Source: Pseudomonadota bacterium
Lineage (GTDB): Bacteria; Cyanobacteriota; Vampirovibrionia; LMEP-6097
Length of the DNA: 10,680 nucleotides
Direction: 5' to 3'
Assembly (NCBI GenBank): GCA_009924885.1
Contig: RFQS01000056.1
Location: 1 to 10,680, forward strand
The notes beneath the pieces were generated by a model. That model was not told the origin of the DNA and did no database searches. It saw only the letters and a list, made by a program, of their open reading frames with translations. Below, piece by piece: positions 1 to 7,917 of the stretch. Numbering within the stretch: the stretch's first letter is position 1; the number at the start of each line of letters is the position of its first letter. The translations under genes were made by a program, and so were the position numbers.

Positions 1-2021
1 TTCATATTTTGAATCAATCGATCACCCAATCTACTTAGTGGATTTTCTAAGCCATTATCTTTTTGATAAGATTTTTCATCATTAATCATTTCAAGAAAAC
101 TAAGCTGCATCTCTCTTCTATTGAGAATCTTATATGTCAGTAAATTTGATAAGGTCATTAAATCGTCCCTCACTTCAGGATTTTGCCTAGCAGTTTCTCT
201 CAAAGAAATCATCACTTCACTTAAATCATTTTCTCTAAAGCCATTGTCTTTTTGTGTAGCTAAAGTTTGAATTTCAGAATAAAGATTTGGATTATGGCTA
301 GAGATATTTGAGCCTTGGGATAATATTAAATGCGCTTGCTCTTGTATAGCCTTAGTTAACTTGTCATTCTCTGTCTGAGCAAGATTCAGTTTTTCAGCAG
401 CATTGACACTAAAACCCAATATTTGATAATCCTTCAATGTATCTGTTAGAAGTAATGCATTAAACCATTCAGTAATTTGGACTTGATCTATAATAGAAAG
501 ATTCATTTTAGAAGTATCTGTAAAATTTTTTGTTAAAAAGTCAGCCTGCCTTTCAGCAGCGAGTGTCTCTTGAAAAAGCTGAGTATCACCAGCTTTAGCA
601 GTAGCACGTTCATGAACGAGAGATAAAATACCACCAGTAGTTTTATCACTGTCTAAAGCATCTAATGAAAGGTATTGAATAAAACCATTATCCTTCTCAC
701 CTAAACTCTTCTCAAATAAAGATCTTGTAAATATTGCTCCAAAACCTGAATTACCATTTTTTTCCCCAGTAAACGGAGAGGATAAAGTAAATGAAACTTG
801 GTTCAAGATCGCTAAATTTTTAATAACATCATCATGACTATTAAGATATTCTTGTTTTTTCTCTTCCAACTTAGACTGAATTCTATTCAATAAATTTTGA
901 TCGACATTAACTTGAAAATCACCACCACTATGCTGAGCAGCCTGAGCTAGTAAAGAGTTTTTTTCTGAAGGATCTAAAACCTCTAAAAGTACTTTAGCCT
1001 CAACAGAATTCCTAGAGATAACAAGAAAACCATCCCCGTTTTTAAATGCACTTGATAGCTTAGCTTTAAGACTTGACAAATCTTCCACCTGAAAACCAAT
1101 CCTCAAACCATTTTCAAATTTATCATGAAATAATTTTATAAAACCTTGCCTAGCTTTATCTTTCTCCGCTGGATCAACACTAACTTCAATCAACTCTGCT
1201 GCTTTCATTTTCCAATCAGAGCTTAAGTTAACTGGACATTCTTCTAGGAAAATAGTCTTAGCTACACGCGAAAGTTCTCTACCTAAAGCTTCTCTTGGAT
1301 TTTGATCAGGAAGCAAGCCCAAAGAAGCCTCTGTTCCATGTATTTTCTCTGGACTCATCAAAGAATCTAAAACATCAGCAGGCTTAGCAAGAAACCTAGT
1401 TAATTCTTTAGCAATTTCTCCTTTCTGAAATTTTTGAGCAAGAATAAAACCCTCTTCTCCAGCACAACCATTCTTAAGTTTTTCTAAAAAATTCTCTAAC
1501 TTCTCGCAAAGAGTCTCTTCCGCACCATGTTTCGACATTTCTGATAAAAATTTAGCCACTTTTTGATAACTCCCTAGTTCATCATCGGGACTAGCAGACA
1601 CAAGAGCTTGAAAATTAATAAGATTTTTTTTATCGTTAGCTCCGAAGACTAAATAGTCTTTTTTATCGCTAGTAATAATTTGATTTAGTATCAACGATGC
1701 TACTGATTTAATACTTGGATCCTGATATTCTGAAGCTAAATAAGCAATATTGCTCATAGCTATATGATTTTTCTTAAAAGACTCTAAAGCAGTGCTTTTA
1801 AGATCAAAATTTAAAATACCAGTCAAAATCTCAGCTAATTCAACTTCAGAATAATTTTGAACAAAACCATTTTCATTAAATTTAAGACTTTCTAAAGTCG
1901 TAAGACGATCCTTAGTAGTGACCTCTGGGGATACCGCAGAATATTGATTAACAGTGAGCCTCTTTTCTAATCTTTCAGAATAGCCATCTGTACTTACTTG
2001 AGGTGATCTAACTCCTAACAT
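1..2021 (-). CDS. Gene E: large helical protein of unknown family with repeated Asn-Gly-Phe motifs (3' end beyond window)
   Basis: The frame is open from an ATG at 2021 to the left edge (673 complete codons, no stop), so the C-terminus is missing. An in-frame TAG lies 19 bases before the ATG, which limits the start; the nearest ribosome-site-like sequence is AGG only three bases from the ATG. I recognise no family. The product is predicted almost all helix, with no signal peptide or membrane segment. A short motif recurs: ENGF at 50-53, ENGL near 303-306, GDGF near 330-332, KDNGF at 443-447 and 591-595, and KDNGL at 654-658, most followed by a polar cap and a Leu-rich helix. Residues 101-116 (DPSIKSVASLILNQII) look like the second helix of a HEAT-type repeat, and gene B has a similar stretch. 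It is probably the last visible member of the operon with genes C and D. It could be an effector or scaffold; that is inference. Confidence 0.88.
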   Translation of the reverse strand, partial: MLGVRSPQVSTDGYSERLEKRLTVNQYSAVSPEVTTKDRLTTLESLKFNENGFVQNYSEVELAEILTGILNFDLKSTALESFKKNHIAMSNIAYLASEYQDPSIKSVASLILNQIITSDKKDYLVFGANDKKNLINFQALVSASPDDELGSYQKVAKFLSEMSKHGAEETLCEKLENFLEKLKNGCAGEEGFILAQKFQKGEIAKELTRFLAKPADVLDSLMSPEKIHGTEASLGLLPDQNPREALGRELSRVAKTIFLEECPVNLSSDWKMKAAELIEVSVDPAEKDKARQGFIKLFHDKFENGLRIGFQVEDLSSLKAKLSSAFKNGDGFLVISRNSVEAKVLLEVLDPSEKNSLLAQAAQHSGGDFQVNVDQNLLNRIQSKLEEKKQEYLNSHDDVIKNLAILNQVSFTLSSPFTGEKNGNSGFGAIFTRSLFEKSLGEKDNGFIQYLSLDALDSDKTTGGILSLVHERATAKAGDTQLFQETLAAERQADFLTKNFTDTSKMNLSIIDQVQITEWFNALLLTDTLKDYQILGFSVNAAEKLNLAQTENDKLTKAIQEQAHLILSQGSNISSHNPNLYSEIQTLATQKDNGFRENDLSEVMISLRETARQNPEVRDDLMTLSNLLTYKILNRREMQLSFLEMINDEKSYQKDNGLENPLSRLGDRLIQNM

Positions 2022-2092
2022 TAACCTAAACCATTTTTCCTAGCATTTACCTAATAATATAAAGAAAAATGACTCCACTTTTTTATAAAGTA
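2022..2092 (-). promoter_or_regulatory. Leader of gene E with a two-codon mini-ORF
   Basis: This 71-base gap has no convincing terminator, so gene E is probably read through from gene D. At 2034-2026 on the minus strand lies ATG-GTT-TAG. Its TAG overlaps the AGG that would serve gene E's own ATG at 2021. AGGA sits just before the mini-ORF. A TATATT hexamer lies further upstream without a clear -35 partner. The arrangement resembles the mini-ORFs in front of gene C, but it may be chance in AT-rich DNA. Confidence 0.25.
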
Positions 2093-2521
2093 TTAACTTA
2101 TTTTCATTTGTAAAAGTTCTAAATGCTGTGGAATTAAAGGTTCTGTTTTTTGAATCGTCTCCAGTTCAGCTTTTCTTCTTTCTAGTACCATATCCTTTAA
2201 ATCTGACATTTTTTTTCTTTCTTCAAGTAAATTAGCCACATCAAGATTTCCATCATAAAATTTTTGAATCTCGATTCTTAAGAACTCACTCGATTCAGGT
2301 CTATTTTCTAATATTTGAACTGCTGAAATAACTTCCTCAAGATCCTTATATAAAAAAAGGATTTTTAAAGTCTGTATTTTCATCCAGTCCTGAGTACTTT
2401 GAAGCCCTGCTAATAAAAGCCTAGCGACTGCTTTCCTCTGTTCTTCTGCCTTCTGTTTATCTTCTAAAGATTGACTAGCTAACATTAGCTTTAATTTTTG
2501 ATTTAATATTCCTTGATTCAT
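2093..2521 (-). CDS. Gene D: small all-helical protein of unknown function
   Basis: This is a 142-residue protein starting at ATG 2521, ten bases after the stop of gene C. The ATG is preceded by AAGGA (2531-2527) at normal spacing, the clearest ribosome binding site among the start sites here, so translation is probably coupled to gene C. I recognise no family. The N-terminal third (about 5-45) is charged and helical. Residues 40-75 contain hydrophobic amphipathic helices (around STQDWMKIQTLKILFLY) that could form a HEAT- or TPR-like pair. Residues about 95-125 (around EERKKMSDLKDMVLERRKAE) look like a coiled coil. There is no Cys, signal peptide or membrane segment. Its place between two giant genes suggests a partner, adaptor or chaperone for one of them. 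That rests on context only; no chaperone motif is visible. Confidence 0.85.
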   Translation of the reverse strand: MNQGILNQKLKLMLASQSLEDKQKAEEQRKAVARLLLAGLQSTQDWMKIQTLKILFLYKDLEEVISAVQILENRPESSEFLRIEIQKFYDGNLDVANLLEERKKMSDLKDMVLERRKAELETIQKTEPLIPQHLELLQMKIS

Positions 2522-2531
2522 AATTATCCTT
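2522..2531 (-). promoter_or_regulatory. Ribosome binding site of gene D
   Basis: The ten bases between the TAA of gene C and the ATG of gene D read AAGGATAATT. AAGGA is a good Shine-Dalgarno match with a five-base spacer. It fixes the start of gene D and implies coupling to the end of gene C. Confidence 0.75.
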
Positions 2532-4961
2532 TTAAGCCATTAGCTCTCCCTGAATAGGTCTCTGAGCACTAAACTCCTTAAACATTCCACCTAATTCTTG
2601 TGCAAGATGTAAAAGATTTTGCATTAAAGCTGTAATAAATTCTCCAAATTCAACTCCACTATCTTGCTTAACAAATAAAACACTATCAGCAAATGGCTTC
2701 ACAACTGCCTCGTGTATCTCTTCGGGTTCCACATATTTTAAAGCAACAGCTTTCTCTGTTAAATTACTTGCATAAAGACCTGTAAGATTAGCAAGCGAAG
2801 CCCCCTTCTCTTTTTCTAATTCTGCAAATATTGCTGTATCACCAGCGCATTGCCCAAGCTTAGCTTTTGTAAGTTCAAGACGAGAAGAAGCATCAGTGCA
2901 TTCAAGTTTACTCTGGAAGTTGCTAAGCATAATTGACTGAGTCGATGTATCATCACTAAAATTAAGCATTCCGTCATTTAATTCTATGGAAGGAACATTG
3001 AAATGAAGAGGCAGAAATAATTTAGATAAACACTGATTTAGTGATTCCATATTTTTTCTATCTTTAGCTTGATATATTATCGAACCAGCTAGCAGTTCAG
3101 ATTCGTTCGAATACGCCTGCTTATCGTCTTTTAAAAGCTTTTTGAGTTCCATTAAATCTTGCAGGAGATGAGACTGATCATCTCTTTGAGACGCTGCTAA
3201 AGCCACTTCATCAATGTGATTTAGATACTCTGCTATATCTTTTCTTGATCTACCTGCAAGATTAACCGAATGCACGTTCCCATCTTGATCCAGAACATTA
3301 GCATTTAGCAATCCTTGATTAATCGATCGAACTAATTTTTCGATTCTAATATTCTCCTGAGAAGAGTGTAATAAAGACTTACCTAATGCAGTAGCATTTT
3401 TATCATCAGTGTTCTTACCTAGTTCTAAAAAAGCACTAGAAGCCTCAACTAATCTAGAATAATCTAGATTCGGGTTGAAGACCACTGAAACAGTATCTAA
3501 AAGTTCTTGATGTTGCACTAATCTACTTTCTTGCTTATCTTTCTCAGTCAATAACTCTTGCTGACTGAATTTCATCTCAGCGTAACGATTCTTTAATTTA
3601 TCTACAATTAGATACTCAATATGAGAATAAGAAAGAGGAGCAGCATTATCAGTTAAGATTGTCGCCACAGGCTTATTTACAAAGCCTTCACTAATTGGTG
3701 ATAAAGCTGTGACCAAATCACCTCTCCTTTCATTATCTAATCCAGTAGCATTAAAAAGCTCAAACTGAAGTAAATTTTTCAAAGCCGAATTTCCAGTATA
3801 CTTTTCTAAATTAGCAAAGAAAGCATTAATAGCTTTAATTTCTTTTTCAAACTCAAGCTTATGCTTTGCTAAATCCTTAGCATTAAGTGCTAAATCCTCT
3901 TGCACTATATCTAATCTTTCACTTACTGTTAAATTAGTACCGTCCCATCGCTGGTGGTGAGTCAAGGCTGCGCCCTCACCCTTATCCACTCTCAGAGACA
4001 ATTGCTTTTCTTCATTTTTAAGAACTTGCTCTCTATGCTCTAACTCATACTGTTCATTAGTCCAGTGTTTTAAAGAAGAAAGAGCCCTGTCTTTCGCAGC
4101 ATTAAAGTCTTCTGTAAATGGCTTAGCTTCTAGCATCTGATAAAAATAAGCCACTATTTTTGATTGAGGATTTTTATCTATTTCACTAAATTCTGGATCT
4201 TTCTTATGAGCTTGCATAAAAGCCTCTGGCATAGCCTTTAAAGCTAAGTCTGCATACTTACTTCTTAATTCCCTCATTAATTCTGGATGTTTAGCATTTC
4301 GTTCTTCAGCTTTATTACCATAGAAAAAATCTACTGGATCATCAAACATTTTATATAGCTCTTCAGCTATCAAGTTTTTAGCCCCAGTGACAACGCCAGA
4401 TTCCCATAATCCACCAGCGACATGCTTCTTCAGTGCAGCATCCACTTTCTTCTCTAAAAGACCTTGACGCCCAGGAATCGCAGAAAATAACTTAGATATT
4501 AGTCCAGTCTCCTTTCCTAAATCAATATCTGTGAGCACTTCACTTAGTGCAGATAAATGAGCGGCCCCATCATCTGTTAATATATCTAGAATTAAAGAGC
4601 CATCCTTTAAGTTCCTTGTAACATCAAGAACATTCTTGAGCGTATTCTTAGCAGAAGCCCTAGTAAGCTCATCTAGATCAGCGTCTACTGAAATGTGCTT
4701 TAAATAAGATAAAATTTCTGCCGAATTTTTATCCTGAAAAATCATTCGAGGGGATTGATCAAAGTCATTTAAAGCTATTCTTAAAGCTTCTTCTGAATAT
4801 TCTTTATAATTAAGAACGACTTTAGTCGCAGAATATGCGTCATTAGCAATTTGCCGATTAGTAGTTTTTTCTAAGCGCCTTTCTGCTAATGGTTTTAAAA
4901 CGAGATGATCAACAACCCCGCAAACTCCTGCATATATTCCTCCTAATTTAGCACTAACCAC
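2532..4961 (-). CDS. Gene C: 809-residue helical protein of unknown family, paralogue-like to gene B
   Basis: The start is a GTG at 4961. An in-frame TAG 18 bases upstream excludes a longer form, and GAGGA (4977-4973) lies 11 bases before the GTG. No family is recognised. The N-terminus (about 4-24) is mildly hydrophobic (GGIYAGVCGVVDHLVLKPL) and is followed by basic residues; it looks like an amphipathic or membrane-touching helix rather than a cleaved signal. Residues 300-380 are strongly charged coiled coil. Other marks are KDGSL at 119-123, VFNP at 494-497, a helical hairpin at about 574-610, AKDRKN at 632-637, and a C-terminal amphipathic helix ending Gly-Gly (about 774-792). VFNP, the hairpin, AKD-x-KN and the C-terminal helix occur in the same order and at similar spacing in gene B, so I infer the two are diverged paralogues. 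Gene D follows after ten bases. Function is unknown. Confidence 0.9.
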   Translation of the reverse strand: MVSAKLGGIYAGVCGVVDHLVLKPLAERRLEKTTNRQIANDAYSATKVVLNYKEYSEEALRIALNDFDQSPRMIFQDKNSAEILSYLKHISVDADLDELTRASAKNTLKNVLDVTRNLKDGSLILDILTDDGAAHLSALSEVLTDIDLGKETGLISKLFSAIPGRQGLLEKKVDAALKKHVAGGLWESGVVTGAKNLIAEELYKMFDDPVDFFYGNKAEERNAKHPELMRELRSKYADLALKAMPEAFMQAHKKDPEFSEIDKNPQSKIVAYFYQMLEAKPFTEDFNAAKDRALSSLKHWTNEQYELEHREQVLKNEEKQLSLRVDKGEGAALTHHQRWDGTNLTVSERLDIVQEDLALNAKDLAKHKLEFEKEIKAINAFFANLEKYTGNSALKNLLQFELFNATGLDNERRGDLVTALSPISEGFVNKPVATILTDNAAPLSYSHIEYLIVDKLKNRYAEMKFSQQELLTEKDKQESRLVQHQELLDTVSVVFNPNLDYSRLVEASSAFLELGKNTDDKNATALGKSLLHSSQENIRIEKLVRSINQGLLNANVLDQDGNVHSVNLAGRSRKDIAEYLNHIDEVALAASQRDDQSHLLQDLMELKKLLKDDKQAYSNESELLAGSIIYQAKDRKNMESLNQCLSKLFLPLHFNVPSIELNDGMLNFSDDTSTQSIMLSNFQSKLECTDASSRLELTKAKLGQCAGDTAIFAELEKEKGASLANLTGLYASNLTEKAVALKYVEPEEIHEAVVKPFADSVLFVKQDSGVEFGEFITALMQNLLHLAQELGGMFKEFSAQRPIQGELMA

Positions 4962-4979
4962 TGATAAATCAATCCTCTA

Positions 4980-5025
4980 CAGAATCCTAAATCATACAGA
5001 ATCCTAAATCATACAGAATCCTAAA
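4980..5025. repeat. 17-bp tandem repeat, 2.7 copies, upstream of gene C
   Basis: CAGAATCCTAAATCATA occurs at 4980-4996 and 4997-5013, followed by a 12-base partial copy at 5014-5025, with no mismatches. Read on the coding (minus) strand, each unit gives TTTAGGATTCTG followed by TATGA. AGGAT is Shine-Dalgarno-like, and six bases after AGGA comes ATG-ATT-TAG, a two-codon ORF (5012-5004 and 4995-4987). The array ends 18 bases before the GTG of gene C, where a further AGAGGAT serves that start. It therefore lies in the translated-leader position and could affect initiation on gene C. It may also be a simple slippage repeat. Confidence 0.85.
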
Positions 5026-5068
5026 GATATAAAGTAAAGACACTAAGCAGTTTGATAGAGACGTAAAA

Positions 5069-5578
5069 TTATGATCGAACAGCTTCAGTATCTAAGAAGA
5101 ATTTCTCTATTAAGGACTGTGACTCCGTGCTCTTTTCAAGGCTTATAGATTGTCCAGTAAGTACGTCAATCGCCTTTCCTAATAAACTAGCAAGATCAGT
5201 CATAAAGCTAAGAGTTCTTGAACTTAAATATTGTTGAACCCCCTCGATCCCTGAGCTAAGCTTATAGTTACGGGTATTTTCAGGACTCAAATCCCTTGGA
5301 TCAAATTCCGTCAGACCAAAAAAATCGACTAATGTACTTGGATCATTCGCCGGGACTCTATCTCTATAAGTATCTTGAAGCAAAAGCTGGTTCTTACGAT
5401 TTTCTTGTACACCTAAATAACCTGATGCATTATCACCTAATTGAGGATTCGCAGTACCGCCTAAAATTTGGCGATAAGTTCTTTCATAACTCTTTATATG
5501 TTGATCTGCGGGTAATACATTGGGAATTAAAAAATTACTATATTTATTTTTTAAATCTTTTGCTGTCCTTCTTTTACC
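5069..5578 (-). pseudogene. C-terminal part of gene B in the -1 frame (frameshifted continuation)
   Basis: The frame opens immediately after a TAA at 5581-5579 and runs 169 codons to TAA at 5069. It overlaps the end of the 5551-7905 frame by 28 bases. It has no ATG until about two thirds of the way through (near 5203); a TTG at 5383 would discard 65 coding-like codons. The product begins RRTAKDLKNKYSNF, matching AKDRKN in gene C: the distance from VFNP to AKD is about 142 residues here (joined) and 138 in gene C. It ends with Ser-Gly (84-85 and 109-110 in this frame) and an amphipathic helix (about 125-143, FMTDLASLLGKAIDVLTG) resembling FITALMQNLLHLAQELGG near the end of gene C. I infer that it is the C-terminal domain of gene B displaced by one base. 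A separate gene with a rare start codon is the less likely alternative. Confidence 0.7.
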
Positions 5579-7905
5579 TTAGATAACATTTTAAGAAAAT
5601 CAATAAAAGCTAATTTCTTTTCATGATCAGCAATTAGTCTATGCACTGGATTATTCAAATCTAATCCATCAAGCTTTTCAATCAGATTTTCATGCTTATC
5701 TGAATTGAACTGTTCAAGATCTGCATCAAAGCCCACGCTAACCAAAAGGCTGGTAACACTGTTACGACCAGCAACTTGCAGCCTAGGATCTTCAATTAGA
5801 TGATCTAATTTTTTATAGAAAACACTCTCTAAATTAACCTCAGAAGCACTTGACTCAAAGACTTTCCTTTCAGCAAGCTGCTGAACAAAACTTTCCATCA
5901 ATCCAGCAATCATGAGAGAATCAGTGCTACCCTGCTTCACATCATTTAAAATCATTCTAAATGAGCTAATAGCAGATGGGTTAAATACTTGAATACCACG
6001 AGCAATAGATTCATCCATAGCTTTATACGATCCTTGCAGATGTTTTATTTCAGCCTCAAGTCTTAGTCGACTTGTATCTAAAGATTTACGAATAGTCTCT
6101 GACTCTGACATACCTGACTCACAAACAAGAACAAGAGTTGGATTATTTTGCAGAATATTATTAAGCTGCTCATCTGTCATTTGATCCACGATATCGTTTA
6201 TCTCAGTATCATTTTTAGCATGCAAGCCAGCATCTCGAACCAATTGACATGCATTGGAACCTTTCGCTTTAGCTGACTCAACAAGGGTTTCATTTTCTTT
6301 CTTAAGTATCTCACTAAATAAATCAGCTCCCTTAAGAGATTTGATGAGTAAAGATGAGCTTCCATCCAACGCACTCACTTTGACATTGATAAGATCAGTA
6401 GAATCTTTCTTTAAAAATTTATCTATATCAGCAGCAGGTATCTCATAAGCCAATTTACCTGCATTAATTTTATAAACCTGCTCACCAGCAGCATTAGCCC
6501 CTGCACTTAATTTCTTTTTCACAGTACCATCGCCATGTAACTCTAGCTTGCCATCAGTATTCGTAAAAGCCCATCTACTTAATAAGTTTTGTTCACTCAG
6601 TCGAGGGGGATTATTATATATATCCCCAGCATAATCTCTTACTGCCTTAACTAGTTGTTTCAATGCGACCTTCTTCGCATCAGTATCTAAGTCTTGAAGA
6701 TTAACATTAAGAACCTCTATAGTCTTTTGATTCTGAGATAAGTTACCTAATTTCGCAAGATTACGATTAAGATTAATTAAGGCATCTCTATGATCCTGTA
6801 AAAAGCGCGCTGGTTCAGCAAAGCTCTCTAAAAATCTTTTAAGAGCTGCTTCTTTCAAGCTAGGATTATCACTATAACGCGATTCAGCTAAATCCATCAT
6901 TGCAGCTGCTCTCTCTGTAAAATCATCGTTTAATTTCCCTTTGAATTTACTGAGTCGAGGGTCATTAATATTTATAATTCGATTAAAACCTTCACGACTA
7001 ACATCTTCTTGAAATTGCTTTGCGACTTCTCTATCAATCTCTAAATAAGTTTTCTTTAAAGACTCATTACCGACCCCATTTGCATCAAGCTCTTTAATAA
7101 TCGCAGATTTATCAAATACCAAAACCTCTCTTAGGCGGCTAAATAAATTATCAGCTAAAATTTGTCCCACTTGCCCACCACCTAAATTATCAACAATAGA
7201 ATTTCTCACAGTTTCTGAAGATAATTTACTCAATGGAATTTCTTGAATCAAACCTAGAACAGCAGAAGCTTTTATAGATTCTGAGTCATTCATTAAAATA
7301 GTCTTCATGTGATTTATGGAGCTTGAAGATAGACCACCATCTTTGAAGATCGAGTTATCAACCACTGTATTTATAAGCGATTTAGAGAATTTTTGTAATT
7401 CAGCAAGATTTCCCTGAATATCAGCATTATCAGGATCAGCTTTATAAAAATTAATATCTAAAATTCTCTGTAATAAAAACTTAGCTTGAGAACCTTGATT
7501 AGTGTCTAGTAAAAACGAACCTACGCCATTTTGCTTAAAATCTTGCTCTAATTTAATAATAGATGCTTTCATTTTTGCAGTAGCCACATTATTAAGTTCT
7601 GTAACCTGCATGGCATCATGCATTAAGGATAAACTTAAGGGATTATCACTATCCCTATTTAATCTTTCGACATCAAAACCAGTTCCTTTACCGACCTTAA
7701 ATCCCTCTATTCCATTATTAAGAACCTGATTACGAGATTGAGAATTAGCATTAATATCAATTAACTGAGCTTGCTTATTTTTATTAAGTGCTTCCAAGTC
7801 CGTCCTTCTTTGACGAGCAGTAGTAATCATATGAGCAGCTCCTAGAACTAAAGGCATATACTTATATAGACAGGTTTCGGTGACTTTTGATAAAGAAATG
7901 CCCAT
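5551..7905 (-). CDS. Gene B, main frame: 784-residue helical protein of unknown family, probably C-terminally truncated by a frameshift
   Basis: ATG at 7905 lies 12 bases from a palindromic element and has no Shine-Dalgarno. An internal ATG (residue 26, at 7830) has AGGAG eight bases upstream and may be the real start. No family is recognised. Residues 13-27 are hydrophobic (LYKYMPLVLGAAHMI) and followed by RQRR, an amphipathic or membrane-touching N-terminus. KDGGL at 188-192 precedes a HEAT-like helix (SESIKASAVLGLIQEI, 208-223). Residues 445-530 contain short beta-like, Gly-rich stretches (HGDGTVKKKL, YKINAGKLAYEI) that break the helical pattern. VFNP is at 640-643 and a helical hairpin at about 738-776, as in gene C. 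The frame stops just where gene C continues with its AKD-x-KN segment, which is found here in the -1 frame. Upstream gene A has its own terminator, so this gene needs its own promoter. Confidence 0.85.
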   Translation of the reverse strand: MGISLSKVTETCLYKYMPLVLGAAHMITTARQRRTDLEALNKNKQAQLIDINANSQSRNQVLNNGIEGFKVGKGTGFDVERLNRDSDNPLSLSLMHDAMQVTELNNVATAKMKASIIKLEQDFKQNGVGSFLLDTNQGSQAKFLLQRILDINFYKADPDNADIQGNLAELQKFSKSLINTVVDNSIFKDGGLSSSSINHMKTILMNDSESIKASAVLGLIQEIPLSKLSSETVRNSIVDNLGGGQVGQILADNLFSRLREVLVFDKSAIIKELDANGVGNESLKKTYLEIDREVAKQFQEDVSREGFNRIININDPRLSKFKGKLNDDFTERAAAMMDLAESRYSDNPSLKEAALKRFLESFAEPARFLQDHRDALINLNRNLAKLGNLSQNQKTIEVLNVNLQDLDTDAKKVALKQLVKAVRDYAGDIYNNPPRLSEQNLLSRWAFTNTDGKLELHGDGTVKKKLSAGANAAGEQVYKINAGKLAYEIPAADIDKFLKKDSTDLINVKVSALDGSSSLLIKSLKGADLFSEILKKENETLVESAKAKGSNACQLVRDAGLHAKNDTEINDIVDQMTDEQLNNILQNNPTLVLVCESGMSESETIRKSLDTSRLRLEAEIKHLQGSYKAMDESIARGIQVFNPSAISSFRMILNDVKQGSTDSLMIAGLMESFVQQLAERKVFESSASEVNLESVFYKKLDHLIEDPRLQVAGRNSVTSLLVSVGFDADLEQFNSDKHENLIEKLDGLDLNNPVHRLIADHEKKLAFIDFLKMLSKVKEGQQKI
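7839..7843 (-). promoter_or_regulatory. Ribosome binding site for an alternative start of gene B at 7830
   Basis: On the minus strand AGGAG (7843-7839) is followed after eight bases by the ATG of residue 26. The annotated ATG at 7905 has only AT-rich sequence before it. The internal start would remove the hydrophobic N-terminal stretch, so which start is used affects localisation. Confidence 0.4.
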
Positions 7906-7906
7906 T

Positions 7907-7915
7907 AAAATTAAA
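7907..7915. repeat. 9-bp direct repeat, left copy (possible target duplication)
   Basis: AAAATTAAA occurs here and again at 8058-8066, two bases and one base outside the inverted repeats of the palindromic element. Nine bases is a common target-duplication length for several insertion sequence families. The sequence is pure A/T, so chance is not excluded. Confidence 0.45.
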
Positions 7916-7917
7916 TT

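Noticed and set aside
2050..2095. Terminator between genes D and E
   Set aside because: ACTT/AAGT gives only a four-base A/T-rich stem; the downstream T-rich stretch alone is not convincing.
4980..5025. CRISPR array
   Set aside because: The 17-bp units are directly adjacent, with no unique spacers and fewer than three full copies.
5069..5383. A separate 104-residue gene starting at TTG 5383
   Set aside because: The frame is open for 65 more codons upstream with coding-like content that matches gene C, and the TTG has no Shine-Dalgarno.
5296..5586. Plus-strand open frame of 96 codons
   Set aside because: It lies wholly antisense to the C-terminal part and end of gene B, its product looks random (rich in Tyr, Leu and His), and it has no ribosome site.
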